The notes under the pieces are model-generated. The model was given only the letters and a program-made list of their open reading frames with translations. It did not search any database and was not told where the DNA came from. Positions 1-8,151 of a DNA stretch of 64,000 bases are shown in pieces. Made by a program: the position numbers and the translations under genes. How positions within the stretch are numbered: position 1 is the first letter of the stretch; each line of letters opens with the position of its first letter. The stretch lies in contig JBGSVE010000115.1 of NCBI GenBank assembly GCA_041753075.1, forward strand, positions 62,001-126,000, read 5' to 3'. This stretch comes from UBA6163 sp041753075. Lineage in GTDB: Bacteria > Planctomycetota > Planctomycetia > Pirellulales > Pirellulaceae.

Positions 1-258
1 TGGTTGTTGGTCGACAGCACTGTGCGTCCGGACCAATCGTTGACCACGGTCGAAAACATTGTTGGCAATCGTCAAACGACTTTCGAAGGCATCTTGTTGA
101 CGCTCAAGCTCGGCGGCTTCGAGCACGCCGATCGCATCAGCGGCTGGGTTGCGCGAGTCAAGTCATGGGGTGGTCATGACATTCGCATTCGCAATCTGGC
201 TCGTGGTAAAGTCGAAGTTTGTATGGCGGCAAAGTTGAAGCCACAGCCACCCGCCTGA
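1..258 (+). CDS. 3' end of an unidentified gene (partial, runs off the left edge)
   Basis: The reading frame is open from the first base of the window to a TGA at 256-258, so this is the C-terminal part (at least 85 residues) of a longer protein. An in-frame TTG at 4-6 is probably internal. The visible segment is mixed polar/hydrophobic and ends KLKPQPPA, with no transmembrane helix, metal site or recognisable motif. I do not recognise the family. The stop lies 27 bp before the start of the next gene on the same strand, so it may be the upstream member of the HD exoribonuclease/queC transcription unit. No function is proposed. Confidence 0.55.
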   Translation, partial: WLLVDSTVRPDQSLTTVENIVGNRQTTFEGILLTLKLGGFEHADRISGWVARVKSWGGHDIRIRNLARGKVEVCMAAKLKPQPPA

Positions 259-285
259 TCTTTCCCGTTTCAAGGACATTCATTC

Positions 286-1248
286 GTGTCGCGAACTCCG
301 ATCAACGAGCTGGTCGAACACCAGACGGTCAGCCAATCGTTTCAGGCTGCCGACAAACAGATTCGAGTCAATCGCCAAGGCGGCAAGTATCTGTTGCTTA
401 AATTAGCGGACCGTACCAGCACGATCTCCGCGATGGTTTGGAATGCCGACGAACGAATTTTCGATTCGTTTAATCGTGGCGATTTCATTCATTGCGACGG
501 TCGAACGCAGGTTCACAACGGCAATTTGCAACTGATCCTTACTGAGGTTCAACGGATGGACCCCGCCGAAGTTGACCTCGCCGATTTTGATCGATTTGAT
601 GCGGGTAAGTCCGATCGTTTGTGCGAACAATTGACCGAGTTATTGGGCGGTTTGAAAGATGTGCATTTGCGCCGACTGGCAATGGCGTTCATCAATGACG
701 CGGAATTCATGGACCGTTTCCGCATCGCCGCCGCGGCGGTCAGCAATCATCACGCGTACCCTGGCGGCTTGCTCCAGCACACCGTCGATATGATTGAGTT
801 GGCGCAAATGATCGGTCCGCGGTATCCCCAAGTTGACACCGAGCTGTTGATGACCGGAGCGTTTCTGCACGACATCGGCAAGGTCGAGGAACTGTCTTCC
901 GGTGGAGTGATTTGTTATACCGATCGTGGCCAATTGGTTGGCCATTTGATAATCGGCGTCCAGATGCTAGGCGAGAAAATTACCGACCTGGAGAACACTG
1001 GCGAATTATTTCCAATGGAAGTCCGGCGGCATCTCGAACACATGATCCTCAGCCATCATGGCCAACTCGAGTACGGCAGTCCCAAGATTCCATTGACGTT
1101 GGAAGCGATTTTGCTTCATCAAATCGACAGTCTCGATGCCAAGATGGCGGCGGCGGTGACGGTGATTGAATCGGACGTTGCCGCCGATGGTCACTGGACC
1201 AACTACAACCCGGCGATGGGCCGTAAGTTATGGAAGCCAAGTCAATGA
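286..1248 (+). CDS. YhaM-family 3'-5' exoribonuclease (OB-fold + HD domain)
   Basis: The 320-residue product is predicted to be a metal-dependent cytoplasmic nuclease that trims RNA or ssDNA from the 3' end. Residues ~10-110 look like an OB-fold nucleic-acid-binding domain (LLLKLADRTSTISAMVWN). Residues ~130-300 form an HD phosphohydrolase domain with HHAYPGGLLQHT and FLHDIGKVEEL, which carry the expected His and His-Asp metal ligands, and LSHHGQLEYGSP further on. Length and domain order fit YhaM/CBF1-type proteins (about 310-330 aa). The GTG start at 286 is preceded by AAGGA about 9 bp upstream. The stop overlaps the queC start as ATGA, indicating translational coupling. YhaM activity is known from Firmicutes; substrate specificity here is inferred from the family. 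Confidence 0.85.
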   Translation: MSRTPINELVEHQTVSQSFQAADKQIRVNRQGGKYLLLKLADRTSTISAMVWNADERIFDSFNRGDFIHCDGRTQVHNGNLQLILTEVQRMDPAEVDLADFDRFDAGKSDRLCEQLTELLGGLKDVHLRRLAMAFINDAEFMDRFRIAAAAVSNHHAYPGGLLQHTVDMIELAQMIGPRYPQVDTELLMTGAFLHDIGKVEELSSGGVICYTDRGQLVGHLIIGVQMLGEKITDLENTGELFPMEVRRHLEHMILSHHGQLEYGSPKIPLTLEAILLHQIDSLDAKMAAAVTVIESDVAADGHWTNYNPAMGRKLWKPSQ

Positions 1249-1958
1249 GTGCATCGTCGGATCTGTCACCTGCGGTTGTGCTGTTGTCCGGCGGGCTGGA
1301 CAGTGCGACGTGTTTGGGAATCGCGAAAAGCGAGGGGTTTTCTTGCCACGCAATCAGCTTTCGTTACGGCCAGCGACATCAATACGAGCTTGATCGGGCG
1401 GTCGACTTGGCGCGAGTGATGGACGCCGCCTCGCATCGCATCATCGATATCGACTTGGCTCAATTCGGTGGTTCGGCGTTGACGGACATGAACATCGCGG
1501 TGCCCAAAAGCGAATCGGTTGAGGGCATTGGGCATGACATTCCGGTGACTTACGTGCCGGCCCGCAACACCGTGTTTTTGTCGCTCGCGCTCGCGTTTGC
1601 GGAGGTTGTCGCGGCGCGAGATCTTTTCATTGGCGTCAATGCATTGGACTACAGCGGCTATCCCGATTGTCGGCCCGAATTCGTTGCTGCGTTTGAACGG
1701 GTGGCAAATCTTGCGACCAAAGCGTCGATCCAGTCCAACGTGCCGCTGCGAATCCACGCACCGCTGATCGAGTTGACCAAGGCCCAAATCATTGCGCGCG
1801 GTCTCGGCTTGGGCGTTGATTACGCGATGACGATGTCGTGTTATGATCCCGGAGCGGGCGGAGTCGCCTGTGGCCGTTGTGACGCATGTTTGCTCAGGGC
1901 AAAAGGGTTCCAAGAAAATGGGCTTGTCGATCCCGCTTCAAATGTGGGAACACGCTGA
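1245..1958 (+). CDS. queC: 7-cyano-7-deazaguanine (preQ0) synthase QueC
   Basis: QueC uses ATP and ammonia to convert 7-carboxy-7-deazaguanine to preQ0 in the queuosine tRNA-modification pathway. The N terminus has the PP-loop motif LLSGGLDSATC, followed by RYGQRHQYEL. Later come VPARNTVFLSLALAFAE and the C-terminal zinc-site cysteines in MSCYDP...CGRCDACLLRAKGF. All family hallmarks are intact and the length (237 aa) is normal. The start at 1245 is chosen over an in-frame ATG at 1230 because GGAAG at 1232-1236 gives a well-spaced ribosome-binding site and because it overlaps the previous stop as ATGA. No other queuosine gene is visible. The last 118 bp overlap the transglutaminase gene on the opposite strand. 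There is no room for a preQ1 riboswitch leader. Confidence 0.95.
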   Translation: MSASSDLSPAVVLLSGGLDSATCLGIAKSEGFSCHAISFRYGQRHQYELDRAVDLARVMDAASHRIIDIDLAQFGGSALTDMNIAVPKSESVEGIGHDIPVTYVPARNTVFLSLALAFAEVVAARDLFIGVNALDYSGYPDCRPEFVAAFERVANLATKASIQSNVPLRIHAPLIELTKAQIIARGLGLGVDYAMTMSCYDPGAGGVACGRCDACLLRAKGFQENGLVDPASNVGTR

Positions 1959-4093
1959 GGCGGTTCGCTGCGGTAACGTGCCGCCGCCCAGGCACGATAC
2001 CAATTGGCGACCTCATGCAAAAAGGTTTCCGGTATCTTTTGTGCAAAGCACCCCAAGGGCCAGTTCTTGGCAAAAGGTAGCGGGCACCTTTTTACGGTCC
2101 CGTTGATCGTTGGCAATGATTCGATACGTGCGGCAAAATGATGAATTGATTCGTTTTTCTGGCGTGACAGTCCCCAGCTTTCAACATACCGATCCGTACG
2201 CCGCAACAACCTTCGGTACTGTGCCGAATGATCATCGGTCGGTTTCGATAGGTTGCGATTCCGTGTCAGCAGCAGCGTAATGAGCAGTCCCATCGTGGTG
2301 ATCGTTAGCGGCCAGCGAGCCAGTTCCGATATCTCGATCATGAGTAGCGAAAACTGTCCGGTTCGCAACAGATAAAACCAACGTGAGCTTCCGACCAACC
2401 AATCATTGTTGCCAGCGGCTGCGGACTGGTCACGCTGGCGATTGTTCGTCGTCGCCGAGAACGCCAACTCGATTGGATCGCGACCCGGTGTGGCCTCGAC
2501 GATGAACCAGCGCTCGGAGCGGTCGTCGTACGCCTCGACCCACGCATGGGCGTTGAGATTGCGGCCCAACCAAGAGTCGGTTTCGTCGGAGAATTCATCG
2601 ACAACATATCCCGTTACATAACGCGCCGGAACGCCTTCGGATCGCAACATCAGCGCCGCCGCCGAAGCAAAATACTCGCAATGCGCCGCGTGACGCGATT
2701 GCAAAAAATGATCGATAGGGTCTTTATCGGCAACAATGTCGCGGCGATCAACAGAGTAGCGAAACTCGCGTTGAAAGTAGTCAACCAAACGGGCCGCCTT
2801 GGCGCGCGGCGCGGTGACGATTCCGCACACGCGCTCAGCTAGTTCGGAAATCCTTTCGCTAAGTCCCTTGGGCATTTGCAAAGTCAATTCTTGTGCGGTC
2901 ATCGGCAATGGAGTTCGGCTGGATTCCTGATGAACCGTTGCAAAATAGGTTTCCTTGGTATCGAGCCCTGATATCGGAATGCGATGCACGTCGAAGACCA
3001 CGCGGCGACCGGTGCCATCGACGCGAGTTGCTCCCAGCGGTAAGAAAAAGAACAACCCGCGCGTGGGATCATTTTGGATTTCCATTGTGATCGTGTCGCC
3101 TATCGCATCGGCGTCAATCACAAACGCGGACTTTACGTCGCGAGCCGCATTGCGACGACGCAGCACCTCGCCGCGCAAGACCAAAGGTGCTGCATCGGGT
3201 TTTGGGCGTAGTGTCTTGTTGGCGAGTGAGTCATCGGCGGCAATGCGTTGGCGACGATACCATTGGCCGTTGTGATAGGTGTCGAACGCGCGGCCGCGTA
3301 GGTAGCCCGGCGACTGATCGGCAAAGACCCGAACGGCGATTGCTTTAGGATCGCGGTCAAATTGGTCGACGACATCGTTCAGCGACGCCGTGTCAACGTA
3401 GCGACTCGTTGCACTGAGACGTTGCGATTGAGCAACATCACTTTGAATCATGGCACCTTCGAGTTGAAGTTGCAGCATCGGTAGCCAACCGTCCGCCACC
3501 GCAGCCAGCGGGCGACTGACCAACACGACAACCAGCAACAATACCATCGTGATCACGCCGCGCCGCCGCGATCCTGACTCGATGTCGCCCGCCCTGTCTC
3601 GGGCAACGATGGTTGAAACCATTGCAAACAAACCAATCGCTAAACTGGATTCGGCGACTTGGCGATACAAGTTGATCGATACAGGCGCACAGACTAGCGA
3701 GACGATTGTGGCAATTGCTCCCATCGTCAGCAGCGCGCCGTGGCCGACGCCGATGGCTGCGACAATGATAACTTGACCGATTAGCACGCCGAAAACAAAT
3801 GACCATGCAACCATCCGCTGAATTGAACCCGACGTTTCGTCGCTCGTTAAAAAACCCAGTAAAATGCCGATGATCACGGCCACAAGCCAGACTCGTTGAC
3901 CGGCTCGCTTACGACTGTGCCGCCAACGGCTAGTCATTTCTAAATGGCTGGGCAACAACGCAATCAACATCATCGCCATCATCGCTAGGTTGATCGCCAA
4001 CCCGCCGAAGGCGCGATGCACCAACAATAATTGACCTGCAAATGCGAAGGCGATGATGCCAGCGCGTTTCCGGTGCTCATTGATCTCAATCAT
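1841..4093 (-). CDS. TgpA-like membrane transglutaminase (DUF3488 + transglutaminase core)
   Basis: The 750-residue protein starts MIEINEHRKRAGIIAF. Several hydrophobic membrane segments occupy the first ~200 residues. An extracytoplasmic domain and a transglutaminase-like core follow, then a further membrane helix and a cytoplasmic tail. Core motifs are AAHCEYFASAAALMLRSEGV (Cys), LNAHAWVEAYDD (His) and WFIVEATPG. The third triad position reads Glu where the family usually has Asp (DPTPG/DATPG). The ATG at 4093 overlaps the DUF58 stop by 8 bp; the open frame extends 39 codons further upstream into DUF58, but that start is unlikely. Together with the MoxR and DUF58 genes it forms a widespread bacterial trio, thought to act in envelope protein processing or maturation. 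Its last ~39 codons run antisense to the end of queC, giving a low-complexity Pro/Ser-rich tail. Confidence 0.88.
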   Translation of the reverse strand: MIEINEHRKRAGIIAFAFAGQLLLVHRAFGGLAINLAMMAMMLIALLPSHLEMTSRWRHSRKRAGQRVWLVAVIIGILLGFLTSDETSGSIQRMVAWSFVFGVLIGQVIIVAAIGVGHGALLTMGAIATIVSLVCAPVSINLYRQVAESSLAIGLFAMVSTIVARDRAGDIESGSRRRGVITMVLLLVVVLVSRPLAAVADGWLPMLQLQLEGAMIQSDVAQSQRLSATSRYVDTASLNDVVDQFDRDPKAIAVRVFADQSPGYLRGRAFDTYHNGQWYRRQRIAADDSLANKTLRPKPDAAPLVLRGEVLRRRNAARDVKSAFVIDADAIGDTITMEIQNDPTRGLFFFLPLGATRVDGTGRRVVFDVHRIPISGLDTKETYFATVHQESSRTPLPMTAQELTLQMPKGLSERISELAERVCGIVTAPRAKAARLVDYFQREFRYSVDRRDIVADKDPIDHFLQSRHAAHCEYFASAAALMLRSEGVPARYVTGYVVDEFSDETDSWLGRNLNAHAWVEAYDDRSERWFIVEATPGRDPIELAFSATTNNRQRDQSAAAGNNDWLVGSSRWFYLLRTGQFSLLMIEISELARWPLTITTMGLLITLLLTRNRNLSKPTDDHSAQYRRLLRRTDRYVESWGLSRQKNESIHHFAARIESLPTINGTVKRCPLPFAKNWPLGCFAQKIPETFLHEVANWYRAWAAARYRSEPPQRVPTFEAGSTSPFSWNPFALSKHASQRPQATPPAPGS

Positions 4094-5273
4094 GTTGCGC
4101 CACCAATGCTGCAGGTTTTTCGTCGCCGTTTGATTCGATGAGGCGCAGCGTCGTTCCTTGCTGTTTGAACGAGTCGATGAGTCGTTTCCGATTCGAGTCC
4201 AACGTGGCAAAAATGCAAATCAATGGATCTTCGGGATTGATCTGTGAGGTCAATTCTTGCCACGTTGACGAGTTGTTTAGCTCGTCGCGAGAATTGTCTT
4301 CGAGCACGCCTTTCGCAACGGCCAGCGGACGTAGCAGCTTCGCCTGGTCCTGATGTTCGGCGCGAATTGACTGGATGCCACTTGGCTGCGGCACGAGCAG
4401 ATGCACGGTACACGGCACCATTCTCAACGACTCGATAATGGTCGCGGCGATCGACAAACGATATTCAAAATCATCGTCGTCACGTGTTCGAGATGGACCG
4501 ACCAAGAATGTGTCGACCACAATCGTCAAGTTGCCGTTGGACGGATGGTCGAACTCGCGCAGGGTCGGGCGACCCAAGCGAGCCCAGGCTGCATAATCCC
4601 AACGCCGTACCGCGTCGCCGCGATTGTATTCGCGACTGCCGGCGTACTGTAGTGACTGCCCGACTCGATAACCGCCGCGTTGCACGCCCGCCGCAAATAG
4701 CCACTGGGCAATTTCAGCGGTCTGGAAATGCGTTCGACCTGGGGAAACGACGATGACGCCGTCCTGGTCCGACGAAGCGTTGGTGCGAAACAGTTGAAAT
4801 GGAAACGTTGATTGAAAGTGCAGCGTTGGCAATGTGAATTCACCTCGTTGATCAAGTCGAATTCGCAGCCGACACGTTGTCGACGCACCTGGTGACATTT
4901 CGCGAATGTTACGCTCGGCCGAAACAATCCGCCAACTGGAGGGCAATTTCACGGCATCGACACGAACATCAAAGCAGGGCGCGCCACCGATGTTCTCGAC
5001 GTCCAACACCGCATCCGCAACGTTGCCAGCGGAAACCATCGCGGGCATTCGCAACGACAGCCTCAGTCGCGGACGAAACCAGCGATTGCCAATAAGCGCA
5101 ATCACCATCAACGCCGTCAGCGCGGACAAAATTCCGACCAGCGGATATCCCCACACGGCGTTGAATGAGGCGATGATTGCGAGCATCGCAACATTGGCGG
5201 ACGGAGTTAATGAATCGAGCCACCATTGCCGCAGCATCGCAACCGTTCGCCAAGGCAACCACCATTGATTCAA
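4086..5273 (-). CDS. DUF58 domain membrane protein (MoxR-associated)
   Basis: The protein has up to 395 residues. Two closely spaced hydrophobic helices lie near the N terminus (residues ~20-62), then a beta-rich region. The DUF58 signature is GSREYNRGDAVRRWDYAAWARLGRPTLREF (split here as GSREYNRGDAVRRWDYAAW and the following residues), and a VWA-like fold begins at LTIVVDTFLVGPS. The usual VWA MIDAS pattern DxSxS is not kept (DTFLV), so metal binding is doubtful. The TTG start at 5273 overlaps the MoxR stop as TTGA; an in-frame ATG at 5237 is the alternative and would cost 12 residues. The protein is probably an inner-membrane partner of the upstream ATPase and downstream transglutaminase. 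The family assignment is secure, the molecular role is not. Confidence 0.85.
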   Translation of the reverse strand: MNQWWLPWRTVAMLRQWWLDSLTPSANVAMLAIIASFNAVWGYPLVGILSALTALMVIALIGNRWFRPRLRLSLRMPAMVSAGNVADAVLDVENIGGAPCFDVRVDAVKLPSSWRIVSAERNIREMSPGASTTCRLRIRLDQRGEFTLPTLHFQSTFPFQLFRTNASSDQDGVIVVSPGRTHFQTAEIAQWLFAAGVQRGGYRVGQSLQYAGSREYNRGDAVRRWDYAAWARLGRPTLREFDHPSNGNLTIVVDTFLVGPSRTRDDDDFEYRLSIAATIIESLRMVPCTVHLLVPQPSGIQSIRAEHQDQAKLLRPLAVAKGVLEDNSRDELNNSSTWQELTSQINPEDPLICIFATLDSNRKRLIDSFKQQGTTLRLIESNGDEKPAALVAQHD

Positions 5274-6250
5274 ACGGGCACCTCAATCGCAGCAACGATC
5301 TCGCGAATCACCTGGCGGTTGTGATTGACATCGAGCGCCGCCGACTCCGCAGCGACCACGCGATGTGCAAGGACAAACGGTGCCAAATCGGCAACGTCAT
5401 CGGGCAAGACATAATCGCGACCGGCAACCAGCGCACGCGACTGCGCCGCTCGCACCAGCCATTGCGAACCGCGCGGGCTCGAACCCATTCGCAAGCGACG
5501 ATCCGTTCGCGTTGCGTTGGCGATCGCGACAACGTAGTTCGCAACGCTACGGCTGACATGAACCTGACGCACCTCCGCCTGGATTTGACGTAACAATGAT
5601 CGATTCAGCACCCGTTTGATCGAATCGATGGGGTCCGAGTGCGCCTGATTAAGGATCAGTTCCGCTTCACTCGCCGCATCGGGATACGACATCGAAAGCT
5701 GGAACAAAAATCGATCAAGCTGTGATTCGGGCAACGGAAATGTACCGGCAAACCGAATCGGATTTTGGGTCGCGATCACAATGAATGGTTCCGGTAGCGC
5801 CATCCGTTGGCCATCGACGGTGACCTGACGCTCGGCCATCGACTCGAGTAGCGCCGACTGAGTCCGCGGCGACGCACGATTGATTTCATCCATGACCAGC
5901 AGATTGGCAAAGACCGGCCCGGGCCGAAATTCGAAGCTGCCGTCTTGGGGATGAAAAACCGAAAAACCCACCACATCCGATGGCAATAAATCAGGCGTAC
6001 ACTGAACGCGGGCGAACTGCAAATCAATCGACGCGGCGAGTGCTTTGGCAAGCGTGGTCTTGCCGACGCCCGGCACGTCTTCGAGCAGAACCGAGCCCTC
6101 GGCCAAGACCGCGACGATGAGGTAGCCGATCACATCTTGTTTGCCGATGATGACCGCTTCGAGGTTGTGTCGCAGTTGATCGATTGCCGCCGCCGTTTCG
6201 CGAATCTCAAAACGGTCTTCAGCCGGCTCAATCAATGCTTGGCTTGTCAC
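5270..6250 (-). CDS. MoxR-family AAA+ ATPase
   Basis: The 326-residue product is a cytoplasmic AAA+ ATPase of the MoxR branch, chaperone-like enzymes that usually work with VWA/DUF58 proteins. The Walker A motif is in EDVPGVGKTTLAKALA (~residues 59-74) and Walker B is LLVMDEINRASPRTQSALLE. Sensor 1 is IVIATQNP, and LPESQLDRFLFQLSMSYP precedes the C-terminal lid domain. Length is typical. The GTG start at 6250 has GGAG about 10 bp upstream. It is the first gene of a three-gene minus-strand operon with 4-bp and 8-bp overlaps to the next genes. The promoter should lie in the divergent spacer 6251-6510, where a GC-rich inverted repeat sits at 6313-6328. Confidence 0.92.
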   Translation of the reverse strand: MTSQALIEPAEDRFEIRETAAAIDQLRHNLEAVIIGKQDVIGYLIVAVLAEGSVLLEDVPGVGKTTLAKALAASIDLQFARVQCTPDLLPSDVVGFSVFHPQDGSFEFRPGPVFANLLVMDEINRASPRTQSALLESMAERQVTVDGQRMALPEPFIVIATQNPIRFAGTFPLPESQLDRFLFQLSMSYPDAASEAELILNQAHSDPIDSIKRVLNRSLLRQIQAEVRQVHVSRSVANYVVAIANATRTDRRLRMGSSPRGSQWLVRAAQSRALVAGRDYVLPDDVADLAPFVLAHRVVAAESAALDVNHNRQVIREIVAAIEVPV

Positions 6251-6312
6251 TTGGTCCCGACTCCGATGCGATTGGCTCGTAACTGCGTTGCCCGTCAGAG
6301 CCGAGTTTAGCG

Positions 6313-6328
6313 GGCCGGGCAGCCGGCC
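6313..6328. repeat. Perfect GC-rich inverted repeat in the divergent spacer
   Basis: GGCCGG and CCGGCC arms are separated by a 4-base loop (GCAG). The site lies 63 bp upstream of the moxR-like start and about 110 bp upstream of the promoter-like site facing right. It could be an operator or a short leader hairpin for the minus-strand operon. No T-run follows on either strand, so it is not a typical terminator. Confidence 0.35.
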
Positions 6329-6433
6329 TTGTTAAGCTTTGGTTGAGATCTGGCGAACGTTATCAAACCGATGCCGTTGCTGGCCGACCTGATTTGAATA
6401 GCCTCGAAAATTCGTCCTTCTGATTGCACCATC

Positions 6434-6460
6434 TTGCCGTATCACCCGCCAGGGTATAAT
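6434..6460 (+). promoter_or_regulatory. Candidate sigma70-type promoter for the CxxCH/FG-GAP lipoprotein gene
   Basis: TTGCCG at 6434-6439 and a consensus TATAAT at 6455-6460 are separated by 15 bp, slightly shorter than ideal. Transcription would start near 6467 and give a leader of about 44 nt before the ATG at 6511. No convincing Shine-Dalgarno sequence precedes that ATG. The rest of the 260-bp divergent spacer (6251-6510) shows only the inverted repeat at 6313-6328. Confidence 0.45.
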
Positions 6461-6510
6461 CCAAGGCGTTTTCTCGGTCCAAGCCTGCGATTTCCACAGC
6501 CTGCGTTTTC

Positions 6511-8151
6511 ATGCCCAATCATCGGTACCCGTCTCCGCATTTCCAGAATTTGTTAGCCGGCTTTTTGGCCGGACTGATCGGGTTGTCGCTCGGTTGCTAC
6601 GCGAAACCGGACGTCACCGCATCCTCACCGCATGTACCGGCCCATGAGGTTGCCAATACGGCGACGAAATCAGTCATTGGCACGGCGTCGAACCGCGACG
6701 AAACGCTGGTATTCGTCGAACAAATGCGGTCGCAGGTCGATGCGTTCTGCGGTGATTGTCATGTAAGCCCCAAGCCCGCAAATGTCGAACGTGATCGATG
6801 GCAAAAAGAAGTCGAGCAAGGCTTTGAATTCTATCGAATCTCGGGTCGCGACGATCTGAAGCCACCGCCTATCGAAGCGGTTACAAGATTCTTCCAATCT
6901 CTGGCACCGGAACGACTGGCCATGCCGACTTCGATTGTCGGCAGCCCGCTATCGTCAATCAACTTTCAATCGACAACCGTCTCCAAGCCGGCGGCCCAGG
7001 CCGCTGCGGCCCAACCGCCGTGCATCAGTGCTTTAAAATGGCTGGAACTCGATTCCGGTGGTGCCAAGTCGCTTGTCTATTGCGATCTCGGCACCGGGAC
7101 GATCTATCGTTACCAGCCTGAAAGTGTCGATGTTGCCCCGACACCGCTCGCGGTCCTCTTCCAACCGGCTCAATTCGCACCCCGTGATCTGAACAACGAC
7201 CAGAAAACCGATCTTGTCGTCGCGGACCTTGGCGAGTTCCTTCCTTCGGACAGCGACTTGGGACGGGTGGTTTGGTTAAAGCGGCGTGAACAGGGTGACC
7301 AGTTCGACCCAATCGTCTTGCAAGATGGACTGGGGCGAGTTTCCGATGTAAGCCCGGCGGACTTTGACGGCGACGGGGACGTCGATATCGTCGTCGCTGA
7401 GTTTGGTTGGCGAAAAACGGGTCGCGTTTTAATGCTGGACAACCAAGGCACCGACGAAAATGGAATCCCCAAGTTCGATTTGCAAGTCATGGATAACCGA
7501 CACGGATCAATGGAAGTTCCCGTCGTGGACCTTAACGGCGATGGGCTACTCGATTTTGTCGTGCTCTTTAGCCAAGAATTTGAGTGCATCGAGGCGTTTA
7601 TCAACTTAGGTCACGGCAAATTTGAAAAGCAGCTTGTTTTCAAAGCCGACGATCCGACCTATGGTTCCGCAAGAATTGAGGTAGCCGATTTGGACGGCGA
7701 TGGCGACCAGGACGTCGTCTACGCCAATGGAGATTCATTTGACACGGGCTCAAAAGCCTATCACTCGGTCCAGTGGCTCGAGAACAACGGTAAGTTTCCG
7801 TTCGAGCACCATCACATTGCCTATATGCCCGGTGTGCTGGCGATCAAGGTCGCCGATTTTGATAACGACGGCGATGTCGATATCGTCGCTGGCTCGCTGG
7901 TAGCCAAACGACTCGATGAATCATTCGAAACGGCGGGCGTTGAATCACTAATCATGCTCGAACAAATTGCTGCAGCAGAGTTCAAGCGGACCAAAATTGA
8001 GACGTCGGCCTATTATCATGGGGCAATCGGAACGGGAGACTTTGATGGCGACGGGCGAGTCGATATCGCGGTTGGGAACTTCCTGCATTTCAATCCCACG
8101 TTGTCGGCGCGTCATGACTTTACGATTTGGAAGAATCTTGGCCCGCGGTAG
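6511..8151 (+). CDS. Secreted lipoprotein with CxxCH heme-type motif and FG-GAP/VCBS repeats
   Basis: The protein has 546 residues. A hydrophobic N-terminal segment (residues 14-28) ends at a lipobox-like LSLGC with Cys29, so it is probably exported and lipidated. Residues 80-84 are CGDCH, a c-type heme attachment motif in a short region resembling the CxxCH domains that precede planctomycete FG-GAP proteins. From ~residue 225 there are at least six FG-GAP/VCBS-type calcium loops (DLNNDQKTDLVVADLG, DFDGDGDVDIVVAEFG, DLNGDGLLDFVV, DLDGDGDQDVVYANGD, DFDNDGDVDIVAGSLV, DFDGDGRVDIAVGNFL), expected to form a beta-propeller. Its 3' end overlaps the next, convergent gene by 32 bp. Binding partner and electron-transfer role are unknown; heme binding is inferred from the motif alone. 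Confidence 0.78.
   Translation: MPNHRYPSPHFQNLLAGFLAGLIGLSLGCYAKPDVTASSPHVPAHEVANTATKSVIGTASNRDETLVFVEQMRSQVDAFCGDCHVSPKPANVERDRWQKEVEQGFEFYRISGRDDLKPPPIEAVTRFFQSLAPERLAMPTSIVGSPLSSINFQSTTVSKPAAQAAAAQPPCISALKWLELDSGGAKSLVYCDLGTGTIYRYQPESVDVAPTPLAVLFQPAQFAPRDLNNDQKTDLVVADLGEFLPSDSDLGRVVWLKRREQGDQFDPIVLQDGLGRVSDVSPADFDGDGDVDIVVAEFGWRKTGRVLMLDNQGTDENGIPKFDLQVMDNRHGSMEVPVVDLNGDGLLDFVVLFSQEFECIEAFINLGHGKFEKQLVFKADDPTYGSARIEVADLDGDGDQDVVYANGDSFDTGSKAYHSVQWLENNGKFPFEHHHIAYMPGVLAIKVADFDNDGDVDIVAGSLVAKRLDESFETAGVESLIMLEQIAAAEFKRTKIETSAYYHGAIGTGDFDGDGRVDIAVGNFLHFNPTLSARHDFTIWKNLGPR

Noticed and set aside
1210..1245. preQ1 riboswitch in front of queC
   Set aside because: queC overlaps the stop of the upstream gene, so there is no untranslated leader to hold an aptamer.
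4094..4210. 39-codon N-terminal extension of the transglutaminase gene
   Set aside because: It is wholly antisense-free but overlaps the DUF58 coding region in another frame, is charged and low in similarity to the family, and the ATG at 4093 starts right before the first membrane helix.
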